DNA of 64,000 nt, from the NCBI GenBank assembly GCA_965276825.1, contig OZ255630.1, positions 1,116,001 to 1,180,000 of the forward strand, read 5' to 3'. The position numbers and the translations under genes were made by a program. Below, piece after piece: positions 23,329-30,735 of the stretch. The notes under the pieces were generated by a model that was not told the origin of the DNA, searched no databases, and saw only the letters and a program-made list of their open reading frames with translations. The stretch is from G965276765 sp965276825. Its GTDB lineage: Bacteria > Actinomycetota > Acidimicrobiia > Acidimicrobiales > Palsa-688. The first letter of the stretch is position 1. Every line of letters begins with the position of its first letter.

Positions 23329-24425
23329 GCGGGGCCTCCGTTCGCCGTGAGGGACCGAGCAAGACCAAGCTCGGGGTTTCCACACCCACCTCACGACGAA
23401 AGAAGGTCCCCGTGGAAGCCCAACCACAATACGTCGGCATCGACTTGCACCGCCGTCGCAGCGTGATCGTGCGCAAAGACAACGCCGGCAAGACGCTCGA
23501 GACGGTCCAGATCGACAACGATCCGCTCACCTTGGCCGAGGTCGTCGCCCGGGCGGGTGACGCTCCCGAGGTCGTGTTGGAAGCGACCTACGGATGGTAT
23601 TGGGCGGCTGACGTGGCCGCCGAGACCGGCGCCAAGGTGCATCTGGCCCACCCCCTCGGCAATGCCTGGGGGAACCGGCGAGTGAAAAACGACGAGCGCG
23701 ACGCCACCGACTTGATCGACTTGCTGCGCCTGGGACGCCTGGCCGAGGCGCACATCGCCCCGCCCGAGCTGCGAGAGCTGCGAGAGCTGGTCCGTCACCG
23801 CGCCAAACTGGTGGCGATCCGCTCGGGACTGAAGTCCGGGGTGCACGCGGTGGTGGCCAAGCAAGGCGTGGCGCTCCCCGTGTCCGACCTGTTCGGAGCC
23901 GCGGGACGATTGCTGCTCGCCGAGATGCCCCTGGGCGACGCCTACCGGCTGCGAGTGGAGTCGCTGCTACGACTGATCGCCGTGTTGGACACCGAGGTCG
24001 ACCGCTTCGAGCGGATCGTCGCCGGGGACCTGGCCGACCATCCCGGCTACTGGGCCATCCAGGCCATCCCCGGGGTTGGCCCGATCCTCGCGGCGGTCTT
24101 CGTGGCCGAGATCGGCGACGTCTCTCGCTTCGCCGGCGCCCCCCAGCTGTCCTGCTGGGCCGGGCTCACCCCCCGCCACCGCGAGTCCGACACCCATGTT
24201 CAGCGAGGCCACATCACCAAACAAGGCTCCCGTCTGGTGCGCTGGGCCGCGGTCGAAGCGGTCGGCCGCCAACGAGGCGCCACCCCCGTCGCTGTCCACC
24301 ATCATCGCGTCGCCGACCGCCGAGGCAAAGGCATCGGCCGGGTGGCGGGCGCACGCAAACTGCTCACCCTCGTCTTCTACGGCCTGCGCGACGGAGAGAT
24401 CCGCTGCCTGGCCCAGACAGGGTGA
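23325..24425 (+). CDS. IS110-family DEDD transposase/recombinase
   Basis: 366 residues from the coupled GTG, or 337 from the GTG at 23412, which better matches the usual family start (VEAQPQYVGIDLHRR). The N-terminal RuvC-like domain carries the DEDD residues in YVGIDLHRR, VVLEATYG and NDERDATDLIDLL. The C-terminal domain has IPGVGPILAAVFVAEIGDVSRF, WAGLTPRHRESD and GSRLVRWAAVEA, the last holding the serine thought to act in strand exchange. It looks full length and intact. Enzymes of this family use a bridge or seek RNA from the element's non-coding end to choose target and donor DNA. Confidence 0.9.
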   Translation: MSGASVRREGPSKTKLGVSTPTSRRKKVPVEAQPQYVGIDLHRRRSVIVRKDNAGKTLETVQIDNDPLTLAEVVARAGDAPEVVLEATYGWYWAADVAAETGAKVHLAHPLGNAWGNRRVKNDERDATDLIDLLRLGRLAEAHIAPPELRELRELVRHRAKLVAIRSGLKSGVHAVVAKQGVALPVSDLFGAAGRLLLAEMPLGDAYRLRVESLLRLIAVLDTEVDRFERIVAGDLADHPGYWAIQAIPGVGPILAAVFVAEIGDVSRFAGAPQLSCWAGLTPRHRESDTHVQRGHITKQGSRLVRWAAVEAVGRQRGATPVAVHHHRVADRRGKGIGRVAGARKLLTLVFYGLRDGEIRCLAQTG

Positions 24426-24707
24426 GACCCGGCCGGCGCAGCCAGCACGCGAGCTCGTTGTTTGTCATGACCCCCGGACCCCCGGCGTGGTCGCCCCCTT
24501 GATTGAGCCCGTCTGGCTGCGGCCGAACCCCTCCATGCCACACCATCGTCGTGGCGGATAGATGACCGGCACCCGGGAAACGGGCATGCCCTCGAGCAAG
24601 CGAGCTCACTGGAGAACGAACCGCAACGCGCCGCACCCCCCAGGGGAAGGTGCATCCAGCGAAGCCGTGACCGGCTTCGCCAAACAATGATCCCTGACGA
24701 ACCCTGA
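24426..24707 (+). ncRNA. Candidate guide (bridge/seek) RNA region of the IS110 element
   Basis: The 280-bp non-coding stretch after the transposase stop has no coding feature and ends in a perfect hairpin, GCGAAGCCG-tgac-CGGCTTCGC at 24659-24680, 28 nt before the right copy of the direct repeat. IS110/IS1111 elements encode their targeting RNA in a non-coding end. This end is the longer one here if the direct repeats are the boundaries. The exact RNA limits are not known and the call is an inference. Confidence 0.35.
24659..24680 (+). other. Perfect hairpin in the IS110 3' non-coding end
   Basis: Nine base pairs, GCGAAGCCG with CGGCTTCGC, and a four-base loop (TGAC). Confidence 0.75.
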
Positions 24708-24722
24708 CCGGGCCGTCAAGGC

Positions 24723-24941
24723 TCCCCCTCCGGGCGGCCTACGGCCGGCCTTGACCGCCCTTCCCGTCAGCTCCGCGGACGACCTGGGGCCGCTTCGGCG
24801 CGCTCCGGAACACCCCCAACGCCCCTCCGGGGCGCAACGGACCGGACGAAAACCCGTCCGGACCTCTTGACACAAGGCGCTCCTTCATAGATGACTACCC
24901 TGGTCTGTGCCGGGGGCCGGAGAACGGCCGCCGTCGAGATA
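24723..24941. other. Spacer between the IS110 and IS30 elements
   Basis: No gene. It holds a hairpin at 24842-24861 (CCGGACG-AAAACC-CGTCCGG) and, before it, an inverted partner of the IS110 boundary repeat (CCTTGACCGCCC near 24750). A CGCTCC-containing stretch near 24878 loosely matches the far end of the IS30 element and may be its terminal repeat. Confidence 0.4.
24842..24861. other. Hairpin near the IS30 end
   Basis: CCGGACG, loop AAAACC, CGTCCGG. A possible stop for transcription leaving either element; there is no T-run. Confidence 0.4.
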
Positions 24942-26108
24942 TCAAGCGGCGGATCGGGCCAGAAGCATCTTCTCGAGAGTTTGGGCGGGAGTCGCCCACC
25001 CGAGAGTCTTTCGCGGTCGACTGTTCAGCTCGGCTGCGACCTCGGCTAGGCGCTCGGGTGTGTGCACGGACAGGTCGGTTCCTCTAGGGAAGTACTGGCG
25101 CAGCAAGCCGTTGGTGTTCTCGTTCGATCCCCTCTGCCAAGGTGAGTGCGGGTCGCAGAAGAAGATGTCGATCCCAGTTGCGAAGGCGATCTCTTTGTGG
25201 CGGGCCAACTCGGTGCCTTGATCCCACGCCAAAGAACGGCGCAGCGCGTCGGGCAGCGTGGTGATCGCCTTGACCAGCTCGTCGCGCACCGTCTCCGCGG
25301 AATGATCCCCAGGTAGGTGGACCAACATCGTGAAGCGGCTGGCACGCTCGACCAAGGTCCCGATCGCCGAGCGGCAGTTCGAACCGAGGATCAAATCCCC
25401 TTCCCAATGGCCAGGAACAGCCCGGTCGTCGGCCTCGGCCGGGCGCTCAGAGATCATGATCATGTCGACGATCTTGGGCGGCCTGGCCTTGCGGGAGAGG
25501 CCTCTCGGTCGGCGCACCGCACGCCCCGACCGCAAGCAGCGGTGCAGCTCGCGGCGCAGCTCGCCGCGGCCCTGCACGAAGATCGACTGGTAGATCGTCT
25601 CGTGGCTCACCCGCATCTCCTGGTCCTCGGGGAACGCCTCGATCAGCGAAGCGCTGATCTGCTCAGGGCTCCAACGCTCCTCCAGTCTGGCCGCAACGAA
25701 GTCCCGCAGCTCCGAACACGAGGCGAGCTTGGTCGGCTTCGGGCGCCGGGCCCGCCACTCCGCCTTCTTCTGAGCGGCGTAGGGCACGTACTTGCCACCG
25801 CCGGACCCGTTGCGGGCCAGTTCCCGACACATCGTCGATTTCGAGCGGCCGAGCTGCACCGCCATCTCGCTCAGCGACGCCCCCGTGATCACCAGATCGG
25901 CGATCCTCAGCCGTTCATCCAAGCTCAAGTACCTACCCGATGCCGCCGCTGACCGTCGAGGGATGTTCCCCCCAACAGCAGTACGCCAGCGCAACCCCTG
26001 ACGGCGGTCCACACCCACCGCCTCACACGCCGCGGTGTTCGTCTTTCCCTGCCTGATCAACTCCCAGAACTGAGCCTGCTTCTCCAACAACGCCTTCTTC
26101 GACAACAA
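24942..26108 (-). CDS. IS30-family transposase
   Basis: A 388-residue DDE transposase. An N-terminal helix-turn-helix (LSLDERLRIADLVITGASLSEMAVQLGRSKSTMCRELARN) is followed by the catalytic core: Asp in GHWEGDLI, Asp in LAWDQGTEL and Glu in QRGSNENTNGLLRQYFP, all in settings typical of IS30. The start is a TTG at 26108 by frame; no good ribosome site is seen. It appears intact. Loose inverted ends containing CGCTCC occur near 24878 and 26132. It lies next to a truncated SDR gene, which it may have interrupted. Confidence 0.9.
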   Translation of the reverse strand: MLSKKALLEKQAQFWELIRQGKTNTAACEAVGVDRRQGLRWRTAVGGNIPRRSAAASGRYLSLDERLRIADLVITGASLSEMAVQLGRSKSTMCRELARNGSGGGKYVPYAAQKKAEWRARRPKPTKLASCSELRDFVAARLEERWSPEQISASLIEAFPEDQEMRVSHETIYQSIFVQGRGELRRELHRCLRSGRAVRRPRGLSRKARPPKIVDMIMISERPAEADDRAVPGHWEGDLILGSNCRSAIGTLVERASRFTMLVHLPGDHSAETVRDELVKAITTLPDALRRSLAWDQGTELARHKEIAFATGIDIFFCDPHSPWQRGSNENTNGLLRQYFPRGTDLSVHTPERLAEVAAELNSRPRKTLGWATPAQTLEKMLLARSAA

Positions 26109-26277
26109 CAGAGGACCTCACTGTACGGGGAGCGTTGCGTCGACCGTCTGAACCCAAGGATCGTCCACCGGGACAGCCCGAGATCAGGTAGGAGATTTGA
26201 TCTCGTCGGAGGCCCCGGGCGGACAGGTTCGGCGAGACGCGACCTTCGTCGTGGCTAGAGCTTGCCTTCGTCGAGGA

Positions 26278-26430
26278 AACGCTGGCGGGTGCGTCGTCGG
26301 CGATGTTGACCGTGAGGCCGTCCATGACGCCGGTGAGCGCGAGCTGGAACGCGGCCGCGATGTCCTCGTGGTGGGCCATGCTCATCCGCTGGGCGGGGTG
26401 CCAGTTCATCTCAGCACTCTGGACCGCCGC
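26278..26430 (-). pseudogene. C-terminal fragment of an NAD(P)-dependent SDR/epimerase
   Basis: About 50 codons reading HPAQRMSMAHHEDIAAAFQL, then MDGLTVNIADDAPASV. Extended SDR oxidoreductases have HPAQR.S.VHH.DVA.A...AL.G..DGR..NI.D.AP in this place. The Rossmann half is absent, and on the other side the frame runs into unrelated sequence towards the IS30 element, so both ends are lost. Confidence 0.6.
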
Positions 26431-26468
26431 GCTCCTTCAGCGTTGACTAGGGTGAGCTTCGTTCCCAC

Positions 26469-26542
26469 CGGGCGGTAGCGCAGTTTGGTAGCGCACCAGA
26501 CTGGGGGTCTGGGGGTCGCGGGTTCAAGTCCCGCTCGCCCGA
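26469..26542 (+). tRNA. tRNA-Pro (GGG anticodon)
   Basis: A 74-nt cloverleaf. The acceptor stem CGGGCGG pairs with TCGCCCG (one G-T pair), the D arm holds AGCGCAGTTTGGTAGCGC, the anticodon stem CCAGA/TCTGG encloses CTGGGGG with GGG at positions 34-36, and the T arm is GCGGG-TTCAAGT-CCCGC. The discriminator is A and CCA is not encoded. It stands at the right edge of the accessory island, a common landing site, though I found no copy of its 3' end elsewhere. Confidence 0.95.
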
Positions 26543-26547
26543 CGGCG

Positions 26548-26577
26548 GCGCCCCGGCCGGACATCCGGCCGGGGCGC
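26548..26577 (+). terminator. Strong hairpin after tRNA-Pro
   Basis: A 13-bp perfect stem (GCGCCCCGGCCGG, loop ACAT, CCGGCCGGGGCGC) starting 6 nt after the tRNA, followed by TCTGATCCT. A likely terminator, though the T-run is weak. Confidence 0.7.
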
Positions 26578-26648
26578 TCTGATCCTGGAGGGACGACGAA
26601 GCGACACGGGCCACACGCCCCGAGGTCGGTCCCATACGCTGCGGGGCC

Positions 26649-26807
26649 ATGAGCTCCATGCCGCCCGAGGACTCCACGCCCACGCCGAGCGCCGACGACA
26701 CGGCCGCGTTCCAGCGGTACTACCTGGCCGGGGACGCGGCCTCGCCGCCGGCCCGGTCGCGCAGCCTGCTCTACCGGCTGCTGATCGGGTGGTGGAAGGA
26801 GCGCTGA
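26649..26807 (+). CDS. Small 52-residue protein, unknown
   Basis: A short frame beginning MSSMPPEDSTPTPSADDTAA and ending SLLYRLLIGWWKER. The first half is acidic and Pro/Ser-rich and the second basic and amphipathic, so it may touch a membrane or nucleic acid. A TACGCT hexamer at 26635-26640 lies 8 nt before the ATG, the same leaderless spacing as in many genes here, which supports its being real. No family recognised. Confidence 0.5.
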   Translation: MSSMPPEDSTPTPSADDTAAFQRYYLAGDAASPPARSRSLLYRLLIGWWKER

Positions 26808-26865
26808 GCCGGCCGGACGCTCAGCCGGCTGAATGACCAGATGGCCGAATGACCAGATGGCTGAG

Positions 26866-27195
26866 TTACCAGCTGGGGGTGTAGCCCCCGCGCCCGAGAG
26901 CGGCGCTGGTCTCGAGGTCGATGCTGTCATCGACGCCGCCGGTGACCTCGGTGACCCAGTCGAGGCGGTCGTGCAGGATGCGGTCCACGCCAGCCTGCAG
27001 CGTGGTGCTGGAGATGGCGCAAGACGAGCAGGACCCCTGCAGCTGCACCTCGACCTCACCGGTCTCGACGTCGGCCGCCTTGAGGACCAGGTCCCCGCCG
27101 TCGGCCTGCACCGCGGGGCGGATCAGGTCGATGAGGTCGTTGAGGGCCCGTAGGCGGGCGCCCCGCTCGTCGTCGGTCAGCGTCTCGGTGTCCAC
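26866..27195 (-). CDS. NifU-like C-terminal domain protein
   Basis: A 109-residue protein of the NifU C-terminal (Nfu) family: LIRPAVQADGGDLVLKAAD, then GSCSSCAIS with the CxxC that binds a transient iron-sulfur cluster, then a helix ending in LHDRL. Such proteins carry Fe-S clusters to target enzymes. The GTG at 27195 is chosen because it gives the usual short lead; it is preceded by CAGACT at a promoter-like distance. It is divergent from the DUF4333 gene. Confidence 0.85.
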   Translation of the reverse strand: MDTETLTDDERGARLRALNDLIDLIRPAVQADGGDLVLKAADVETGEVEVQLQGSCSSCAISSTTLQAGVDRILHDRLDWVTEVTGGVDDSIDLETSAALGRGGYTPSW

Positions 27196-27249
27196 GTCGC
27201 TCAGTCTGCCACCGGGTGGGTCGCAACCGGCGGGAGGCTCCGGGGCCCG

Positions 27250-27255
27250 TAGCAT
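27250..27255 (+). promoter_or_regulatory. -10 hexamer TAGCAT of the DUF4333 gene
   Basis: TAGCAT is 6 nt before the GTG at 27262. Confidence 0.55.
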
Positions 27256-27261
27256 CGGGTC

Positions 27262-27624
27262 GTGTCCGACGCCGCCCCCGCACCCGCTGCGGGCGCGCTT
27301 CCCCGCAAGAAGCGTGGGTATCTGGTCCCCGGCGTCATCGCGCTGGTGGTCTGCGCCGGCCTGGCCACGCTGATCGACGTGGCCGGCCTGCAGGCGAGGA
27401 CCCCGGCCCGGCTCGCCGCCACCGAGGCCGAGACGTTTCTGTCCGAGGCGGTCCAGGCGCGTGACAACCTGGCTACCCCGCCGTCGGTCCGGTGCCCCGG
27501 CACCGAGCCGCTGCGCGCCGGGGTGAGCTTCTCCTGCGTCATCCGCCTGGCCGGCCGGGACCACCGGGTGCGGGTGCAGGAGGGGAGCGGGGGTCGCCTC
27601 AGCTACGAGGTGGCAGCCGGCTGA
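27262..27624 (+). CDS. DUF4333-like membrane-anchored protein
   Basis: 120 residues: a charged N-terminus, one hydrophobic segment (GYLVPGVIALVVCAGLATLI, about residues 19-38), and an extracytoplasmic part with VRCPGTEPLRAGVSFSCVIRLAGRDHRVRVQ. The pair of cysteines about 14 residues apart around the G..F.C strand is the DUF4333 pattern, a small actinobacterial envelope domain of unknown function. Its 3' end overlaps the end of the convergent merR gene by 22 bp. Confidence 0.75.
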   Translation: MSDAAPAPAAGALPRKKRGYLVPGVIALVVCAGLATLIDVAGLQARTPARLAATEAETFLSEAVQARDNLATPPSVRCPGTEPLRAGVSFSCVIRLAGRDHRVRVQEGSGGRLSYEVAAG

Positions 27625-28145
27625 GGTTCGGCGGGCCGAGGTCCGGCCGGCAGCTCGTCGGAGGCCAGCACCCCACGTAGGCGGTCGCTCTCGGCGTCGA
27701 GGTCGGAGAGAAACCGGGTGAGCCCGTCGAGCTTGGACGACACGGTGGCCCGCAGCTCGGAACGCAGCTCGAGGCCCTCGGCGATGATCCGGCGCTGCCG
27801 GGCCGCCCCGGTACCCGGCACGTGGTACTCGGACCTGAGGGCGGCCAGGCGGTCCTCCCGTGCGAAGGTCACCTTGATCTCCTCCAGGTTGAAGCCGAGC
27901 AGCTGCTGGAGCTCCCGGAGGTGGGCCACCCTGGCCAGGTCGGTGTCGGAGTAGCGACGCATGCCGCCCGGCGTCCGGCCCGACGGGGTGATCAGCCCGA
28001 GTTGCTGGTAGTAGCGCAGCGCCCGCTCCGACACCCCGGCGCGTGCCGCCGCCCGACCGATGCCGCAGAGGTCGTCGTCCGCAACACGAGACTCAGCACC
28101 ACGAGACGCAGCACCACGGGACTCAGCACCCATGAGACTCAGCAC
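27603..28145 (-). CDS. MerR-family regulator of the MFS exporter
   Basis: About 180 residues. A MerR winged helix is clear: IGRAAARAGVSERALRYYQQ, LGLITPSGRTPGGMRRYSD, then DLARVAHLRELQQLLGFNLEEIK. A long coiled-coil-like helix and an effector part follow. It lies 9 bp after the MFS gene in the same direction, so it is co-transcribed with it and probably controls the dyad at 30052-30067 upstream of that gene. The N-terminus is encoded by four tandem copies of a 15-16 bp unit (28085-28146), which makes the true start (GTG 28145 or ATG 28133) unclear. Confidence 0.85.
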   Translation of the reverse strand: MLSLMGAESRGAASRGAESRVADDDLCGIGRAAARAGVSERALRYYQQLGLITPSGRTPGGMRRYSDTDLARVAHLRELQQLLGFNLEEIKVTFAREDRLAALRSEYHVPGTGAARQRRIIAEGLELRSELRATVSSKLDGLTRFLSDLDAESDRLRGVLASDELPAGPRPAEPQPAATS

Positions 28146-28146
28146 C
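28085..28146 (-). repeat. 15-16 bp tandem repeat at the start of the merR gene
   Basis: Four units close to ACGAGACTCAGCACC (plus strand). They include the candidate start codons and code for the GAESRGAASRGAES lead of the protein. Confidence 0.7.
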
Positions 28147-28154
28147 CCCCGGAA

Positions 28155-29978
28155 TCAGTCGTCACTGGACTCGAGGGCCAGCGCGTCGGCCGCCCCACCG
28201 GCCCCGACACCCCGGGCGGCGGCCATGCCGGCGCCGGCCAGGCCGGCCTCGACCTCGGCGGCGATCGGTGCGTCTCCGTGCACGAAGCGCCCGCCGCGGA
28301 GCAGCGACGCGATGGCGGCGATCACGGAGGCCCCCGCCGCGAAGTCGAAGGCCAGGTGCAGACCGCTGGCGAAGGGCGACGAGATGAGCTTGGGGAAGAA
28401 CGACCGGCCGAGCAGGTACTGGGCGTGGGCGTTGCTCAGGTGGTAGTTGACGACCAGCGAGTGGGCGTTGCCGATCAGCTGCTGGATCGGGTTGTAGCCG
28501 AGGAAGGCGGCGAAGAGGGTGCCGATGGGCGGCACGTTGGCCACCCGGTGCGCCGCGCCGGCCGGGACGCCCTGGGCCACCAGCCCGGAGAAGAGGTGGG
28601 ACGGCAGGGTGGCGGCCAGGCCGAGGGTGATGATCGTGAAGAACACGCCGATCGACAGCACCGACGCCGAGTTCTGGAAGGTGTTGAGCATCCCGGCGCC
28701 TGCGCCGCGCTGGTCGGGCGGCAGGCTGTTCATGACCGCCGCCTGGTTGGGCGAGAAGAACATCCCCGAGCCCAGGGCGAACAGCAGGATGAGGGCAGCG
28801 AAGGCCACGTAGCTGAAGTTCATCGGGAGCAGCTCGAGGAGCAGGAAGCTGGCCCCGGAGACGAGCAGGCCGGCGGTGGCGAAGCCGCGGGCGCCGTAGC
28901 GGTCCGACACGATCCCTGACAGCGGGCCGGAGATGAGGAAGCCGACGGTCAGGGGGATCAGGTAGATGCCGGCCCACAGCGGCGTGCGCTCGAAGCTGTA
29001 GCCGTGCTGGGGCAGCCAGATGCCCTGCAGCCAGATGATGAGCATGAACTGCAGGCCGCCCCGGCTCATGGCTCCGAGCAGCGCGGCGATGTTGCCCATC
29101 GAGAAGGCCCGGCTGCGGAACAGGCTGAGGCGGAACATCGGATCGTCGACGTGGAACTCGATCCAGACGAACACGCCGAGGGTCGCGATGCCCCCGAACA
29201 CCGCAGCCAGCACGCCGGGGTTGGTCCAGCCCATGGTGTGGGGGCCGTAGGGCTGGAGGGCGTACACGATGCCGGTGAGGACCGAGATCAGCCCGACGGC
29301 GAAGCTGATGTTGCCGGCCCAGTCGAGCCGCGACTTCACCCGGACGCCGTTGTCGTGGAGCTTGAGGTAGGCCCACACCGTCCCGAACAGGCCGAAGGGC
29401 ACCGAGACGAGGAACACGAGGCGCCAGTCGATGGGGGCGAGCACGCCACCGAGGATCAGTCCGAGGAACGACCCACTCACCGCGGCCACACCGTTGATGC
29501 CGAGGGCCTTGCCCCGCTCGTTCTGCGGGAAGGCGTCGGTGAGGATGGCGCTGGAGTTGGCGAACAGGAAGGCGCCGCCCACCCCCTGGAAGAGTCGCAT
29601 CACGATGATCCACAGCGCGGCACCGTGCCCGGAGCCGAAGGTGACCGACAGCAGGATCGAGAACACCGTGAACACGGCGAAGCCGAGGTTGTACATCTTC
29701 ACCCGGCCGTACATGTCACCGACGCGTCCGAGGCTCACCACCAGCACGGCGGTGACGAGCATGAAGCCCATCAGGACCCACAGGAAGTACGAGGTGTTGC
29801 CGGCGGTGAGCGGGTTGAGCTTGATCCCGCGGAAGATGTCGGGGAGGGAGATCAACAGGATCGACTGGTTGATCGTCACCATGAGGATGCCGAGTGTCGT
29901 GTTGGACAAGGCGATCCACTTGTAGTTGGCCCCCCGCTCGTCGACGCCGGTGGCGACTGGAGTGGTCGGTGCGGTCAT
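28155..29978 (-). CDS. Major facilitator drug exporter, 14-TM (EmrB/QacA type)
   Basis: A 607-residue DHA2-type exporter with about 14 hydrophobic segments. Motif A (GRVGDMYGRVKMY) follows the second segment, and motif C-like glycines (GVAAVSGSFLGLILGGVL) lie in segment 5, marking a proton antiporter. The C-terminal tail after about residue 565 is Ala/Gly-rich. The ATG at 29978 is preferred over 30050 because AGGAGG stands 10 nt before it. The MerR gene downstream and the operator upstream suggest induction by the exported compound, which cannot be named from sequence. Confidence 0.9.
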   Translation of the reverse strand: MTAPTTPVATGVDERGANYKWIALSNTTLGILMVTINQSILLISLPDIFRGIKLNPLTAGNTSYFLWVLMGFMLVTAVLVVSLGRVGDMYGRVKMYNLGFAVFTVFSILLSVTFGSGHGAALWIIVMRLFQGVGGAFLFANSSAILTDAFPQNERGKALGINGVAAVSGSFLGLILGGVLAPIDWRLVFLVSVPFGLFGTVWAYLKLHDNGVRVKSRLDWAGNISFAVGLISVLTGIVYALQPYGPHTMGWTNPGVLAAVFGGIATLGVFVWIEFHVDDPMFRLSLFRSRAFSMGNIAALLGAMSRGGLQFMLIIWLQGIWLPQHGYSFERTPLWAGIYLIPLTVGFLISGPLSGIVSDRYGARGFATAGLLVSGASFLLLELLPMNFSYVAFAALILLFALGSGMFFSPNQAAVMNSLPPDQRGAGAGMLNTFQNSASVLSIGVFFTIITLGLAATLPSHLFSGLVAQGVPAGAAHRVANVPPIGTLFAAFLGYNPIQQLIGNAHSLVVNYHLSNAHAQYLLGRSFFPKLISSPFASGLHLAFDFAAGASVIAAIASLLRGGRFVHGDAPIAAEVEAGLAGAGMAAARGVGAGGAADALALESSDD

Positions 29979-30051
29979 GCGGGTCGGTCCTCCTGGGAGT
30001 GCGGATCGGCGGCCCGTTCGACGGCCCGGTCTGGCGACTGTATCGCTCACT

Positions 30052-30067
30052 CTTACGTAAACGTCAG
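30052..30067. promoter_or_regulatory. MerR-type dyad upstream of the MFS-merR operon
   Basis: CTTACGT-AA-ACGTCAG, two 7-bp inverted halves that differ at one position. MerR-family activators bind such dyads between promoter elements with an over-long spacer. It lies 74 bp upstream of the MFS ATG and is also 50 bp from the divergent phosphatidyltransferase gene. Confidence 0.65.
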
Positions 30068-30105
30068 GTTGGGCGTCACAGCGGTTCGTCAGCCGGGGCG
30101 GCTCC

Positions 30106-30111
30106 TAAGCT
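30106..30111 (+). promoter_or_regulatory. -10 hexamer TAAGCT of the phosphatidyltransferase gene
   Basis: TAAGCT is 6 nt before the ATG at 30118. Confidence 0.5.
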
Positions 30112-30117
30112 CCGGCC

Positions 30118-30702
30118 ATGAGCGGCGACGACCGGATCGTCACGATCCCCAACGCCGTCACCGTCGTCCGCCTGGCGTGCGTGCCGGTGTTCGTCGTGGT
30201 GCTGGTCGAGCCGCACCGGTCGGGCCGTCTCGCGGCGGCCGTGCTCCTCGCCGTGCTTGGCGCCACCGACTGGGTGGACGGCCAGCTGGCCCGCCGCCTC
30301 GGACAGGTGTCGACGGTCGGCAAGGTCCTCGACCCCTTCGCCGACCGGGTGCTGCTGGCCACGGCGGCGGTCTCCATCGTGGTGATCGGCGCGGTCCCGG
30401 TCTGGGTCGCGGTGCTCGCCCTCGGGCGCGAGGCGGCCGTCGCCCTCGGCTTCTTGTACGTGGCCGCGGCCGGGGGCGCCAGGATGGACGTCTCCCGGCC
30501 CGGCAAGGCCGCCACCTTGTGCCTGATGACCGCGCTGCCGCTTTTCCTGGTCGGCCACGCGGCGGTCGGCTGGCACGGGGGGGCCGAGGTGGCGGCCTGG
30601 GTCTTCGTGGTGCCCGCCCTCGTCCTCGGCTACGGCGCCGCCGCCGGGTACGTGCGGCCGGCCCGTCGGGCGCTGGCCGCGGCGAGAGGCGCGGGGGCGT
30701 AG
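30118..30702 (+). CDS. CDP-alcohol phosphatidyltransferase (PgsA2-like)
   Basis: A 194-residue integral membrane enzyme of phospholipid synthesis. The CDP-alcohol motif DG-x2-AR-x8-G-x3-D-x3-D is exact (DWVDGQLARRLGQVSTVGKV followed by LDPFADR), and about five hydrophobic segments follow. It transfers a phosphatidyl group from CDP-diacylglycerol to an alcohol such as glycerol phosphate. The position upstream of gcvH and the FHA gene corresponds to Rv1822 (pgsA2) in M. tuberculosis. The alcohol acceptor is not certain. Confidence 0.88.
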   Translation: MSGDDRIVTIPNAVTVVRLACVPVFVVVLVEPHRSGRLAAAVLLAVLGATDWVDGQLARRLGQVSTVGKVLDPFADRVLLATAAVSIVVIGAVPVWVAVLALGREAAVALGFLYVAAAGGARMDVSRPGKAATLCLMTALPLFLVGHAAVGWHGGAEVAAWVFVVPALVLGYGAAAGYVRPARRALAAARGAGA

Positions 30703-30723
30703 CTCCCGCTCGGGCGATTCTTG

Positions 30724-30729
30724 TATGTT
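30724..30729 (+). promoter_or_regulatory. -10 hexamer TATGTT of gcvH
   Basis: TATGTT is 6 nt before the ATG at 30736, the clearest match to a -10 consensus among the leaderless starts here. Confidence 0.55.
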
Positions 30730-30735
30730 CTGCCC

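Larger units (their letters stand above)
22986..24722 (+). mobile_element. IS110-family insertion sequence, tentative limits
   Basis: The limits are set by a 15-bp direct repeat, CCGGGCCGTCAAGGC, found at 22986-23000 and 24708-24722, 1,722 bp apart. Between them lie a small zinc-ribbon gene, the DEDD transposase gene and about 280 bp of non-coding DNA with a strong hairpin. IS110 elements lack classical terminal inverted repeats and recombine at short core sequences guided by an element-encoded RNA, so direct repeats at the ends are plausible. The true ends need comparison with other copies. Confidence 0.5.

Noticed and set aside
26469..26542. Integrase attachment site in tRNA-Pro
   Set aside because: I found no second copy of the tRNA 3' end at the left of the island, and no integrase gene lies next to the tRNA.
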